A stretch of DNA of 64,000 bases from Rossellomorea aquimaris (lineage in GTDB: Bacteria > Bacillota > Bacilli > Bacillales > Bacillaceae_B), in contig NZ_VTEX01000002.1 in NCBI RefSeq assembly GCF_008180865.1, positions 992,001 to 1,056,000 on the forward strand, given 5' to 3'. How positions within the stretch are numbered: position 1 is the stretch's first letter; each line of letters opens with the position of its first letter. Below the pieces are notes generated by a model. It worked only from the letters and a program-made list of their open reading frames with translations. It searched no databases and was not told where the DNA came from. Position numbers and translations under genes: made by a program. This document shows positions 16,493 through 24,712 of the stretch, one piece after another.

Positions 16493-17490
16493 TTAATGTA
16501 ATGAAACCGGGCCTCCTTTCAACGATTCAGGACCTTGGAAGGTATGGCTATCAAAAATATGGCGTCATCGTGAGTGGAAGTATGGATCCACTTGCCCATA
16601 AAATCTCTAACCTGCTGGTAGGGAATGATGAAAACGATGCCACTCTTGAAATGACACTTATGGGTCCAATGCTTGAGTTCCAGGAAACCTGCCTTATATC
16701 GATTTGTGGAGGGGACTTATCCCCAACCATAGACGGGAAGCCGGTTCCTTTAAGGAGATCACTATTGATCAAAGCTGGAAGCATTCTTAAATTCGGGGCA
16801 TGCAAGAGCGGCTGCCGCAGTTACCTTGCAATTGCAGGTGGATTCAATGTAGCAACGGTGATGAACAGCAAGTCAACTTACGTAAGAGCAGGGATTGGAG
16901 GATTGAATGGTCGTTCTTTAAAAGAAGGTGACAAACTGAAATCCGGAAGGCTTTCGAAGGAATCTGAAAATATGATCGACTATTTACTTCCCTATTTAGA
17001 GAACAATGATTTCACGGAAATTGATTGGTCGATTTCTTCTGAATTCATCTCGGCTTATCAACAGAAGAAAACGATTCGAGTGATGACCGGGTCCGAGTAC
17101 GATTCATTTTCAGCAGAAAGCCGGGAACACTTTTTCAATGAACCCTTTAAAGTGTCTGCTCAATCAGATCGCATGGGCTACCGTTTGGAAGGTCCGTCCC
17201 TCCATCTTGAGAAGGATTTTGATATGATTTCAGAGGCGGTTGCCTTTGGGACGATTCAGGTTCCTTCGAATGGGAAGCCGATTGTTCTGTTAGCGGATCG
17301 GCAAACGACTGGAGGCTACCCAAGAATCGGTCAGATTGCGTCAGTGGATCTTCCTTTGATTGCTCAGGCAAAGCCTGGAGAAGAGTTGACCTTTACGATG
17401 ATTTCTCATGAAAAAGCCCAGGAACTCTACATAGATCGCGAACGGCAACTAAGGCATTTAAATCAAGGGATCGCCTTGAAATTCAACTAA
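16489..17490 (+). CDS. pxpC: 5-oxoprolinase subunit PxpC (KipA-like)
   Basis: A 333-residue protein of the biotin-dependent carboxyltransferase-like family. The opening MKPGLLSTIQDLGRYGYQKYGV with SGSMDPLAHKISNLLVGN is the family signature, and the later block QSDRMGYRLEGP precedes LLADRQTTGGYPRIGQI. It forms a complex with PxpB. The ATG overlaps the pxpB stop, with GGAGGA upstream. The codons for GPSL near 17190 happen to contain an exact copy of the 12-mer repeat found elsewhere in the window; reading frame and family alignment are not disturbed there. Confidence 0.93.
   Translation: MINVMKPGLLSTIQDLGRYGYQKYGVIVSGSMDPLAHKISNLLVGNDENDATLEMTLMGPMLEFQETCLISICGGDLSPTIDGKPVPLRRSLLIKAGSILKFGACKSGCRSYLAIAGGFNVATVMNSKSTYVRAGIGGLNGRSLKEGDKLKSGRLSKESENMIDYLLPYLENNDFTEIDWSISSEFISAYQQKKTIRVMTGSEYDSFSAESREHFFNEPFKVSAQSDRMGYRLEGPSLHLEKDFDMISEAVAFGTIQVPSNGKPIVLLADRQTTGGYPRIGQIASVDLPLIAQAKPGEELTFTMISHEKAQELYIDRERQLRHLNQGIALKFN
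17190..17201 (+). repeat. 12-mer repeat copy inside pxpC
   Basis: Exact AGGTCCGTCCCT within the coding sequence, translating as part of EGPSL in a conserved segment of PxpC. This is the leftmost of the 19 exact copies in the window. Confidence 0.7.
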
Positions 17491-17525
17491 GCAGCAATTC
17501 ACATGACAGCAAAGGAGCGAATTTC

Positions 17526-18716
17526 TTGAAGAAAAAATCAAATTTCAGCGTATTGTTGGGAGCTGCGTTCTTAATGGCTACATCCGCCATCGGTCCAGGC
17601 TTCCTGACTCAAACAACCGTATTTACCCAAACCCTGGCGGCAAGCTTTGGTTTCGTCATTCTTGTTTCAATCCTCATTGACATTGGTGCCCAGCTTAATA
17701 TATGGCGCATCATTGCCATTTCTGAAAAAAGGGCTCAGGATATTGCCAACGATGTCTTGCCGGGATTAGGCTACTTCCTTGCCATCCTAATTGTGCTGGG
17801 CGGATTGGCCTTTAATATTGGAAATATTGCCGGAGCTGGACTAGGTACGAATGTCCTGTTTGGTATTTCACCTGAAATGGGCGCATTATTCAGTGGAATT
17901 GTCGCAGTAGGAATCTTCCTGGTGAAAGAAGCCGGTAGATTAATGGACAAGTTCGCCCAGATCCTCGGGTTACTCATGATTATCCTTACAGTGTACGTGA
18001 TGTTTACAGCAAATCCTCCTGTAGGAGAAGCTGTTACGAAAACATTTGCACCAGACACCATTGATTTTCTAGCCATCATTACGCTCGTAGGCGGAACCGT
18101 TGGTGGATATATCACATTCGCCGGTGGTCACCGGTTACTAGAAGCCGGAATAACAGGGAAACAGGCACTTCCTGAGATCACGAAAAGCTCAGTATCCGCC
18201 ATCGGTATCGCATCCATCATGCGTATCTTCCTTTTCCTTGCTGCTTTAGGAATTGTGTCACAAGGTCTGCAATTGGACTCTTCCAACCCGCCAGCCTCTG
18301 TATTCCAACTGGCTGCAGGTGATATAGGGTACAAGATGTTCGGGATTGTCATGTGGTCAGCTGCTGTTTCATCCGTTGTGGGCGCTGCATATACATCGGT
18401 ATCCTTCATTCGAACGTTCAGCCCACTATTGGAGAAATATCATAAGTGGCTAATTGTGGGGTTCATTACCGTTTCAACACTAGTATTCGTCATTGTAGGT
18501 AAGCCTGTTGCGATTTTAATCCTTGTGGGTGCACTCAATGGATTGATTTTGCCAATAGCACTAGGAGTTATGCTTATCGCCGCTCATAAAACCAAAATCG
18601 TCGGTGATTACAAGCACCCGATCTGGATGACCATTTTCGGTGGATTGATTGTCATGGCCATGTCTTACATGGGTGTATACTCATTAATTAAAGGCATTCC
18701 ACAATTGTTTAGTTAA
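17526..18716 (+). CDS. Nramp-related transporter, YcsG-like
   Basis: A 396-residue protein with about eleven hydrophobic helices and the Nramp/LeuT fold layout. The helix-1 metal motif DPGN of true Nramp proteins is replaced by the GPGFL of SAIGPGFLTQ (about residues 21-30), and the helix-6 MPH motif is missing; that helix reads TVGGYITFAGGHR. Divalent metal transport is therefore unlikely. B. subtilis ycsG, next to kipI and kipA, is the obvious relative; a role in 5-oxoproline or related uptake is inferred from the neighbours. TTG start, with AAAGGAG 8 nt upstream, 35 nt after pxpC. Confidence 0.85.
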   Translation: MKKKSNFSVLLGAAFLMATSAIGPGFLTQTTVFTQTLAASFGFVILVSILIDIGAQLNIWRIIAISEKRAQDIANDVLPGLGYFLAILIVLGGLAFNIGNIAGAGLGTNVLFGISPEMGALFSGIVAVGIFLVKEAGRLMDKFAQILGLLMIILTVYVMFTANPPVGEAVTKTFAPDTIDFLAIITLVGGTVGGYITFAGGHRLLEAGITGKQALPEITKSSVSAIGIASIMRIFLFLAALGIVSQGLQLDSSNPPASVFQLAAGDIGYKMFGIVMWSAAVSSVVGAAYTSVSFIRTFSPLLEKYHKWLIVGFITVSTLVFVIVGKPVAILILVGALNGLILPIALGVMLIAAHKTKIVGDYKHPIWMTIFGGLIVMAMSYMGVYSLIKGIPQLFS

Positions 18717-18728
18717 GTGTAAAGGAAG

Positions 18729-18755
18729 GACCTCGATCCGTTTTGGGTCGAGGTC
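18729..18755 (+). terminator. Terminator of the pxpBC-Nramp operon
   Basis: GACCTCGA (18729-18736) pairs with TCGAGGTC (18748-18755), extended by TCC/GGG, and is followed by CTCTTTCTT. Confidence 0.75.
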
Positions 18756-18813
18756 TCTTTCTTAACCCATGTTGTGGATACGCCCTTTGTACCTCCATCA
18801 ATAGAAAACTAAA

Positions 18814-18840
18814 TAAAAAAAGAGACCCCAAAAGGCCTCT
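18814..18840 (-). terminator. Terminator of the rlmCD-ywbE operon
   Basis: On the minus strand AGAGGCC pairs with GGTCTCT (plus 18834-18840 and 18821-18827, one G-U) and runs into a T tract (plus 18815-18820), 10 nt after the ywbE stop. Confidence 0.75.
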
Positions 18841-18849
18841 CTCCTTACA

Positions 18850-19044
18850 CTACTGAATAATATTCTTCACTCGCCCAACTTGTCCATCTTCTAACCGGAC
18901 TTTGATGCCGTGGGGATGATTCGGTGAATTGGTTAAAATCTCTTTAACAATCCCACGTGTAAGCTTGTTTGTTCTTTGGTCTTTTTTCAGGACGATATCC
19001 ACTTCAAGACCCTGTTTGATATTGGATCGTTGTTGTCCGCTCAT
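18850..19044 (-). CDS. ywbE: YwbE family small protein
   Basis: A 64-residue basic protein matching B. subtilis YwbE in length and pattern: NIKQGLEVDIVLKKDQRTNKLTRG then ILTNSPNHPHGIKVRLEDGQVGRV. The fold is a small beta-barrel typical of possible RNA-binding (KOW-like) proteins; its function is unknown. ATG 19044, with ACGGGGAAA upstream, is preferred to an in-frame start six codons earlier because it gives the family length. It is the last gene of the rlmCD operon, 36 nt after the small excisionase-like gene, which fits an RNA-related role (inference). Confidence 0.85.
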   Translation of the reverse strand: MSGQQRSNIKQGLEVDIVLKKDQRTNKLTRGIVKEILTNSPNHPHGIKVRLEDGQVGRVKNIIQ

Positions 19045-19080
19045 TGTATTTCCCCGTTTCATTAGGTGTTTTCCGGAAGG

Positions 19081-19311
19081 CTAGTCTTCATCCTTCACAT
19101 CTATATCTTCCGGAATCGGTTCACTTAAGTATTCAGCAAGCTGACGCTTCATTTTTTCCATTTGCTCCAGATGCTGATTGAATTGGTCCCGGTATATTAA
19201 ATATTGATCTCCGTCGTGGACCGCCCGTATTCTATTTTGCTGAATGAGGCTTTCAATATACGATTCCGGCAGTGACAGATATTCGGCTGTTTCTTTAATT
19301 GTGAGATACAT
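19081..19311 (-). CDS. Small excisionase/MerR-like DNA-binding protein
   Basis: A 76-residue protein with a winged helix-turn-helix of the excisionase family (MYLTIKETAEYLSLPESYIESLIQQNRI, then a hairpin wing AVHDGDQYLIYRD). The C-terminal third is a charged helix ending in an acidic tail. It lies 16 nt after rlmCD and before ywbE on the same strand, so it is an operon member rather than part of a phage. Targets are unknown. Confidence 0.8.
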   Translation of the reverse strand: MYLTIKETAEYLSLPESYIESLIQQNRIRAVHDGDQYLIYRDQFNQHLEQMEKMKRQLAEYLSEPIPEDIDVKDED

Positions 19312-19327
19312 CGGCTTTCTTCCTCGC

Positions 19328-20704
19328 TTATTCTACTAACTCAATCTTCGCAACGGCTTCACAGTGCATCGTTTGCGGAAACATATCAACAGGCTGGACC
19401 TCGATTGTCTTGTACCCGCCATCCTCTAAAATTCTAAGATCACGGGCAAGTGTTGCAGGGTTACAGGATACATAAACCACCCGTTTTGGTTTCATTGCCA
19501 GTATGGTATTCAGAAGCGCTTCATCGCAGCCCTTTCGTGGAGGATCCACTACCAGGACGTCGGCTCTGATTCCATCTTTATACCATGTGGGAATGACGAC
19601 TTCTGCAGGTCCTGCTTCAAACTCTACATTGGTCATGTCATTTAACTCGGCATTCTTCTTCGCATCTTCAATCGCCTGTGGGACGATTTCAACTCCATAT
19701 ACCTTCTTAGCCTTTTGGGCAAGGAATAAGGATATCGTTCCAATCCCGCAATACGCATCAATGACCGTTTCTTCTCCTTGTAAATCGGCATACTCCAAAG
19801 CTTTTTCATAAAGTACCTTCGTCTGCTCAGGGTTAACCTGATAGAAGGATCTTGCCGAAATCGCAAACTTCACGTCCCCGATATAGTCATGGATCACTTC
19901 TTCCCCCCACAGGACGCGTGTAGAATCTCCCATGATGACATTTGTTTTTTTAGGATTCACGTTATGAACAATCGATTTTAATCCTTCAATATTCTCGACA
20001 AGCGCTTCGGTGATTGCATTCTTATGAGGAAGTTCCGGCGTACGAGTGACCAATACGACCATCACTTCTCCCGTCGTATACGCCGTCCGGGTCATAATAT
20101 GACGAAGAGTCCCCTTATGATTTTTCTCATCATAGGGACGGACCTCCAGTTTCTCGCATATATCCTTCACATGCTGAATCACTTCATCATTTTTTTCATA
20201 CTGGATGATACATTTATCCATATCGATGATTTCATGGCTTCGTTTTTGATAGAAGCCAGCTACAAAGCGTCCGTCCTTTTCCCCTACAGGCACTTGGGCT
20301 TTGTTGCGGTAGCGCCATGGTTCTTCCATTCCGAGAACCGGGTGAACGCTTACGTCATGGAGCTTTCCGATGCGTTGCAAGACATCATGGACATTTTTTT
20401 CTTTTGCCTGCAGCTGTCCTTCATAGGTCATGTGCTGAATTTGGCAGCCACCGCATTCTTTGTAGATCGGGCATGGAGGCTCCTGGCGAAACGGGCTTTC
20501 CTTGGTTCGCTCTGTCAGACGACCAAATCCATAGCCTTTACCCGGTTTCACGACTTTAACCTTCCCTTCCTCACCAGGTAGGGCATTGGGGACGAATAAC
20601 GGATAACCATCAACCTTCATCACGCCATTCCCATCATGGGTTAAGTCTTCAAATACTGCTTCATCTATATAATCATTTTTTTGAACTGGTGCTTTTTTAC
20701 TCAC
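19328..20704 (-). CDS. rlmCD: 23S rRNA (uracil-C5)-methyltransferase RlmCD
   Basis: A 458-residue TrmA/RumA-family enzyme, close in length and map position to B. subtilis YefA, which methylates U747 and U1939 of 23S rRNA. An N-terminal TRAM domain (about 10-65) is followed by the [4Fe-4S] cysteines C78, C84, C87 and C165 ([10 protein letters not shown] and DKC). The SAM site is [14 protein letters not shown], and the catalytic Cys414 lies in [13 protein letters not shown]. Codons for LEVRPY near 20134 carry an exact copy of the 12-mer repeat. First gene of an operon with the excisionase-like gene and ywbE. Confidence 0.93.
   Translation of the reverse strand: MSKKAPVQKNDYIDEAVFEDLTHDGNGVMKVDGYPLFVPNALPGEEGKVKVVKPGKGYGFGRLTERTKESPFRQEPPCPIYKECGGCQIQHMTYEGQLQAKEKNVHDVLQRIGKLHDVSVHPVLGMEEPWRYRNKAQVPVGEKDGRFVAGFYQKRSHEIIDMDKCIIQYEKNDEVIQHVKDICEKLEVRPYDEKNHKGTLRHIMTRTAYTTGEVMVVLVTRTPELPHKNAITEALVENIEGLKSIVHNVNPKKTNVIMGDSTRVLWGEEVIHDYIGDVKFAISARSFYQVNPEQTKVLYEKALEYADLQGEETVIDAYCGIGTISLFLAQKAKKVYGVEIVPQAIEDAKKNAELNDMTNVEFEAGPAEVVIPTWYKDGIRADVLVVDPPRKGCDEALLNTILAMKPKRVVYVSCNPATLARDLRILEDGGYKTIEVQPVDMFPQTMHCEAVAKIELVE
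20134..20145 (-). repeat. 12-mer repeat copy inside rlmCD
   Basis: The exact 12-mer on the minus strand, in frame as EVRP. The match extends to 20 nt (TAGGGACGGACCTCCAGTTT on plus, 20133-20152), identical to the intergenic copy at 56375-56394. Confidence 0.75.
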
Positions 20705-20782
20705 GTATATCTTCCTTTACGAATTCCTTTTTAAGACTCTACTGATTGTACCATAAATGGAGGTGGAGAATGAAATGACTGG

Positions 20783-20794
20783 AGGTCCGTCCCT
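20783..20794 (+). repeat. 12-mer repeat copy, intergenic
   Basis: Exact AGGTCCGTCCCT between the rlmCD start and a terminator. Its 5-prime flank ACTGG matches the copies at 20134 and 56376. Confidence 0.85.
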
Positions 20795-20804
20795 CTCTAT
20801 ATAA

Positions 20805-20835
20805 AAAAGCATCGCCCCCTGTGGATCGATGCTTT
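20805..20835 (-). terminator. Terminator after the 123-residue gene
   Basis: AAAGCATCG (20806-20814) pairs with CGATGCTTT (20827-20835); on the minus strand the stem runs into a T6 tract, 6 nt after the stop codon. Confidence 0.8.
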
Positions 20836-20840
20836 GACGT

Positions 20841-21212
20841 TTAGTTTGACGGCATGTTTTCCCGATCTGCCTTTTGAATGGACTCGATTGCTTCATTCAG
20901 GTAAAGTTTGAAGTCTTCACCCTTTTCAACACCGCTCATTTCAAGAGATTCGATGATACATCTGAAATTATCAATGAGGTGATCTGATTTCATGCCTCTG
21001 CTCACCAACACGCTGTTCAACCAAAGGGCATAGTCGGAAAAAACGTTTGATTCCCTGACATCAGATGCCGATTCCAGATAGCTAAAGTGGTGAACATTGT
21101 CTTCATAGCATTTCTTTCGTCCGGCCTCACCGTACTTAACATCTAATTCAGGGTATCGTTCGTACAATCTTTCAACTGCTTCATCTATGACACTCTTATA
21201 CTTATTTTCCAT
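20841..21212 (-). CDS. Conserved-looking hypothetical protein, helical
   Basis: A 123-residue soluble, almost entirely helical protein that I do not recognise. A striking segment is RLYERYPELDVKYGEAGRKKC followed by EDNVHHFSYLESA; the paired His and regular aromatic spacing would suit a helical bundle sensor or cofactor-binding domain, which is speculation. The ATG shares one base with the stop codon of the monooxygenase-like gene upstream (TGATG at 21210-21214), so the two are translationally coupled. A terminator follows. No signal peptide or membrane segment. Confidence 0.65.
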   Translation of the reverse strand: MENKYKSVIDEAVERLYERYPELDVKYGEAGRKKCYEDNVHHFSYLESASDVRESNVFSDYALWLNSVLVSRGMKSDHLIDNFRCIIESLEMSGVEKGEDFKLYLNEAIESIQKADRENMPSN

Positions 21213-21517
21213 CAGTAAGCCACCACCTTAAAGCGATCAATTGATGGAATAATGGATGCGAGCTCCTGGTCCGGATATTTCTTCTCAAGTTCGTGAATCC
21301 GTTTATAGTCGTCACCTTGCACCCATGTCATGAAGTACTCCTTCGAATCCCATTCCATATGAACAGTGATTTCTCCCGGCTTTTTCTCATTTTGCAAGAG
21401 GAGGAATCGTTGAAACCCTTCCGCCTTGTCGACTATTCCTGAACGGGAATGGTAGATTGAAATCACTTCATCAGCCTTCTCATCAGGAACTACAAATGTT
21501 GAATGTACGATATACAC
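21212..21517 (-). CDS. ABM-fold heme-degrading monooxygenase-like protein
   Basis: A 101-residue protein of the antibiotic biosynthesis monooxygenase (ABM) fold, resembling HmoA/HmoB and IsdG-type proteins. It opens with the beta strand MYIVHSTFVVP, then KADEVISIYHSRSGIVDKAEGFQRFLLLQ, and ends with EYFMTWVQGDDYKRIHE. IsdG-type enzymes bind heme through a His and an Asn; His at about residue 86 is a candidate but the catalytic Asn is not obvious. GTG start with AAGGGTG upstream. Coupled to the 123-residue gene downstream. Confidence 0.7.
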   Translation of the reverse strand: MYIVHSTFVVPDEKADEVISIYHSRSGIVDKAEGFQRFLLLQNEKKPGEITVHMEWDSKEYFMTWVQGDDYKRIHELEKKYPDQELASIIPSIDRFKVVAY

Positions 21518-21707
21518 TTGAATTCACCCTTCCAGTGGCACTGTTTGTCCGACATGCTTTTTATCCACTGTATCATAGTCGTGGAATGGTGGGGAATACA
21601 AAATTTAACAGGGGGATACTTCCCTGCATTATTTTCTAAGCGATTCTCTCCCAACCCATTTATATGAATATTATATATTTTATAGGTGGGTTGTTAAAAC
21701 TTACCTC

Positions 21708-21732
21708 GTTTCAGACGATGAACAAAGGGTAC
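21708..21732 (+). promoter_or_regulatory. Sigma-B type promoter of the small membrane protein gene
   Basis: GTTTCA (21708-21713), a 13-nt spacer, then GGGTAC (21727-21732), close to the sigma-B consensus and 43 nt before the ATG. No better sigma-A pair fits this position. Confidence 0.55.
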
Positions 21733-21774
21733 AATGGTATGTGCAACAAATCTAGAAAGAGAAGGTAGATAAAT

Positions 21775-22125
21775 ATGAACCCAGACTTCTTAGTAAACCT
21801 TATCCTCGTAGGAAATGTTTTTCTTGGAGTGTTATTCGCTCTCAAGTCAAGAAGGTGGTGGCTACCCTACATCTTTATTGCAGTCACTTTTTTAACCTTG
21901 ACCTTTGGTTTTGGGATTTCCCTCTTACTAAATAAAGAATCCATCCTAGCTTATTTATTTGTGTTTGTGGTGGGACAACTCATCTGGGTCTTTATTTTTG
22001 TGATTGTGGCCCACATCCTGTCCTGGATTGTGAGAAAAGTTCCTTTCCGTCATAAACAACAGATCGGATGGGGTTTTCTAATTGGTTTCCCATTGACTTT
22101 TAGTGTGTATTTGTTAGTTAACTAG
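21775..22125 (+). CDS. Small integral membrane protein, unknown function
   Basis: A 116-residue protein with four hydrophobic helices (starting NLILVGNVFLGVLFAL, YIFIAVTFLTLTFGFGISLLL, YLFVFVVGQLIWVFIFVIVA and IGFPLTFSVYLLV) joined by short basic loops (KSRRW, RKVPFRHKQQ). I do not recognise the family. ATG follows GAAGGTAG. It is a single gene between a sigma-B-like promoter (21708-21732) and a strong terminator (22140-22170), so a membrane-level general-stress role is a fair inference. Confidence 0.7.
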   Translation: MNPDFLVNLILVGNVFLGVLFALKSRRWWLPYIFIAVTFLTLTFGFGISLLLNKESILAYLFVFVVGQLIWVFIFVIVAHILSWIVRKVPFRHKQQIGWGFLIGFPLTFSVYLLVN

Positions 22126-22139
22126 AGAATCAAATATAC

Positions 22140-22170
22140 AAAAAGGAATGCCACCACGGCATTCCTTTTT
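22140..22170. terminator. Strong bidirectional terminator
   Basis: AAAAAGGAATGCC (22140-22152) pairs perfectly with GGCATTCCTTTTT (22158-22170) around a 5-nt loop, between the converging small membrane protein and dagK genes. Confidence 0.9.
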
Positions 22171-22174
22171 ATCA

Positions 22175-23089
22175 TTATTCAGCTTTATCTTCAGGGCGAA
22201 TCTTATCAAGAGGGACAAAGACCTGCAAATGACGGTAAAGGTTTTCGAATTCTGCAGGAAGGACTCCTCCCAGCTCACCATCTACATTCAGTTGTACCTT
22301 TTCTTTTGCTTTGATTTTGATTCGATTGGCCTGTGTGTAAATGACGTTGGGATCATTTACATGCTCACCTCGAACGGCCAATGTCGCAATGCGGATAAAC
22401 TCGGCCAAATTTGTTTTCTTTAAAATTAAAAGCGAGAATAAGCCATCATTAATTGAGGCATCCGGAGCCAGCCTTTCAAATCCTCCAACTGAGTTGGTTA
22501 AACCGATCAGGAATAGCATTGCTTCCCCTTCAAACAGCTTTCCATCATACTCGATGGAAACGTCCGTCGGCTTGATGGATGGAAGCATTTCAATTCCTTT
22601 TAAATAGTAGGCAAGCTGCCCCATCATCGTTTTTAGCTTGCTTGGCACTTCATAGGTTAATTCGGTTATTCTTCCTCCACCGGCAATGTTAATGAAGTAT
22701 CGTTCATTCATGCGCCCGATATCGACAGGAATGGATTCACCCTTTGTGATGACATCAATGGCTGATCCAATATCCTTTGGAATATGAAGCGCCCGTGCGA
22801 AGTCATTCGTTGTCCCCATTGGAACGATTCCAAGCTTAGGTCGGTAATCCTGTTCGGCTAATCCGTTGACTACCTCATTTAACGTACCATCTCCACCAGC
22901 AGCGACAACGATATCGTATTTACGTTCTACAGCAATCCGTGCCGCTTCTGTTGCATCTCCTTCGCAAATGGTTGCGTGAACGGAGGTTTCATATCCCGCT
23001 TGTTCTAATCTGATTAATACTTCTGCAAGGTGCTTTTTGAATAGCTCTCGACCAGAAGTAGGATTATAAATAATTCTTGCTCGTTTCAT
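22175..23089 (-). CDS. dagK: Diacylglycerol kinase DagK/DgkB
   Basis: A 304-residue soluble lipid kinase. The NTP-binding motif is GGDGT at residues 65-69 (VVAAGGDGTLNEVVNGL), after the opening RARIIYNPTSG, and PMGTTNDFARAL supplies the second conserved block. It phosphorylates diacylglycerol released during lipoteichoic acid synthesis and returns it to phospholipid synthesis. Length and position beside the RlmCD gene match B. subtilis dgkB (yerQ)-yefA. ATG start; the promoter region is shared with a divergent DUF2269-type gene. Confidence 0.93.
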   Translation of the reverse strand: MKRARIIYNPTSGRELFKKHLAEVLIRLEQAGYETSVHATICEGDATEAARIAVERKYDIVVAAGGDGTLNEVVNGLAEQDYRPKLGIVPMGTTNDFARALHIPKDIGSAIDVITKGESIPVDIGRMNERYFINIAGGGRITELTYEVPSKLKTMMGQLAYYLKGIEMLPSIKPTDVSIEYDGKLFEGEAMLFLIGLTNSVGGFERLAPDASINDGLFSLLILKKTNLAEFIRIATLAVRGEHVNDPNVIYTQANRIKIKAKEKVQLNVDGELGGVLPAEFENLYRHLQVFVPLDKIRPEDKAE

Positions 23090-23366
23090 ACCCCATCATC
23101 CTAATCTGTATTAATTCCAAAGACTCGTCCTTTTATATTCCATCTTTTAACATCATATACTTATTATTTTTATTCATGCAATTTTTATTCTGCAGGTTAT
23201 TTATTATAAAGCGTCTACCGGTCAATATCATAACTCTTTTCGCTGGAAAAATCTAATGAAAAATGAAAATTGTCAAGCACATCCCTCGTATTGTTGTTAT
23301 AAATAATACATAAATCGGCACTCCCCTTCGTAATCTTTATAGATTACTCATCATGGAGGTGCTCAG

Positions 23367-23822
23367 ATGGAATGGTTGATTCTTTTACATGTGCTGTCTG
23401 CCATTATTGGGGTTGGGCCTACTTTCTTTGCTCATGTTTTGAACAGGCCTGACAAAAGCATTGAACAATTAAAGGTTACGACGGAATTGAATAAACGATT
23501 GGAATACTTCCCTAAAATCGGCGGAAGCATTGCCGTGTTAACGGGGTTAATCCTTTTTTATACAGGGGACTATGGCAGCTTTTCACAGTTGTGGATTCTG
23601 GGGTCTGTCCTACTTTATATTTTCATTCAAATCATTTTCATCGGCTTCATCACACCTGTCTCTAAAAAAATCAACGAATGGATATCCTTACCGGAAAATG
23701 AACATCTCACAGGAGCCCCCCCTGAAGAAATCCAACGACATCTGGTGACCATGGATCGTTACTTTTATCTTGCATCCTCTTTAGGTGTGCTCTTATTTAT
23801 TTTTATGATCATGAAGCCTTAA
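23367..23822 (+). CDS. DUF2269 family membrane protein
   Basis: A 151-residue protein with four hydrophobic helices, starting WLILLHVLSAIIGVGPTFFAH. His7 and His24 in the first helix and Met/Phe-rich later helices are typical of DUF2269, a family sometimes suggested to bind heme. The function is not known. ATG with TGGAGGTG upstream. Monocistronic and divergent from dagK. Confidence 0.75.
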   Translation: MEWLILLHVLSAIIGVGPTFFAHVLNRPDKSIEQLKVTTELNKRLEYFPKIGGSIAVLTGLILFYTGDYGSFSQLWILGSVLLYIFIQIIFIGFITPVSKKINEWISLPENEHLTGAPPEEIQRHLVTMDRYFYLASSLGVLLFIFMIMKP

Positions 23823-23858
23823 ATAAAGTAGTCCGAATGAATGATTTCACGTATATAC

Positions 23859-23899
23859 AAAAAAACCCATCCAGAATATCAACACGATATTCCAGACGG
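23859..23899 (-). terminator. Terminator of the methyltransferase-NAT operon
   Basis: GAATATC (23874-23880) pairs with GATATTC (23886-23892), extended by TC/GA and CC/GG pairs. On the minus strand it runs into a T7 tract (plus 23859-23865). Confidence 0.65.
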
Positions 23900-23900
23900 C

Positions 23901-24707
23901 CTATGGGAACAGCTTGATATTCCGTTGTTGTAAAAACCGGATGGACTCCTGCAGGGATGTCGCATCAAAGTGGTAAACTTCCCCGACGATATCTTTCCAC
24001 TTATCAAAATCTTTCATTTGATATTCACGGATGTTTCGGTAGGTCATCACTTTCAAGGTCCGATTGCGGAGGAAGTAGCATTGATTGCCCTGGAAGCGGA
24101 CTGCCGTGATTCTTCTCATTGTAATGTTGTCATCAGAATCCAAGTAAGATGCTTCTATATCGGACTCTAATTCTTCTTCCTCTAACGGGATCCACTCTAT
24201 GGTTTTTTTTACAAAGGATTTGCCATTTGAACGTCGATCCACTTCAAATTCACGAATGTCTTTCTGGGTAAAAATGATTTCTTCCCCGAAACCGTGAAGA
24301 AGGTGCTTCTGCCTCGCCTCAAGCTCAACAGGCTTCATGATCGGGGATCCATATCCAACATCCACATAAAGCTTACGATTATCAATGGTAATCATTAAAC
24401 CAAGATGACCCGGTTGCACTCTGACAAACTGACAATGGAAGCCTAACTGTTTCAGCAGTCTTCCAAAGTTGATGTTTAATGTGAAACAGGTGCCTCCCCA
24501 CCCTTTAGAGTGGAGGTTTTCTGCGAAAGTGTACAAGGAAGGCACAAAGGAATCACCTTGAGAAAAGTAATAGAATTTACTAAAGGTCTCATACGGGATC
24601 CTGATCAAGTGCTGCCCGATAAGTCGTTGCAAATAGTTTAATGTAGGCGGCTCTATATCCATATTTAAATAGTTTACATATTTTTTTACTGCTTCCAATC
24701 CGATCAC
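23901..24707 (-). CDS. Arylamine N-acetyltransferase (NAT)
   Basis: A 268-residue NAT with the complete catalytic triad: Cys74 in GGTCFTLN, His101 in PGHLGLM, and Asp116 in DVGYGSP. These cytosolic enzymes move acetyl from acetyl-CoA onto aromatic amines and hydrazines and serve in detoxification or in secondary metabolism. The N-terminal helical domain (PPTLNYLQRLIGQHLIRIPYE) is normal, and the C-terminal beta domain is full length. It follows a methyltransferase gene by 5 nt, so the two are one operon; a joint xenobiotic or small-molecule modification role is inference. Confidence 0.9.
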   Translation of the reverse strand: MIGLEAVKKYVNYLNMDIEPPTLNYLQRLIGQHLIRIPYETFSKFYYFSQGDSFVPSLYTFAENLHSKGWGGTCFTLNINFGRLLKQLGFHCQFVRVQPGHLGLMITIDNRKLYVDVGYGSPIMKPVELEARQKHLLHGFGEEIIFTQKDIREFEVDRRSNGKSFVKKTIEWIPLEEEELESDIEASYLDSDDNITMRRITAVRFQGNQCYFLRNRTLKVMTYRNIREYQMKDFDKWKDIVGEVYHFDATSLQESIRFLQQRNIKLFP

Positions 24708-24712
24708 TCTTT

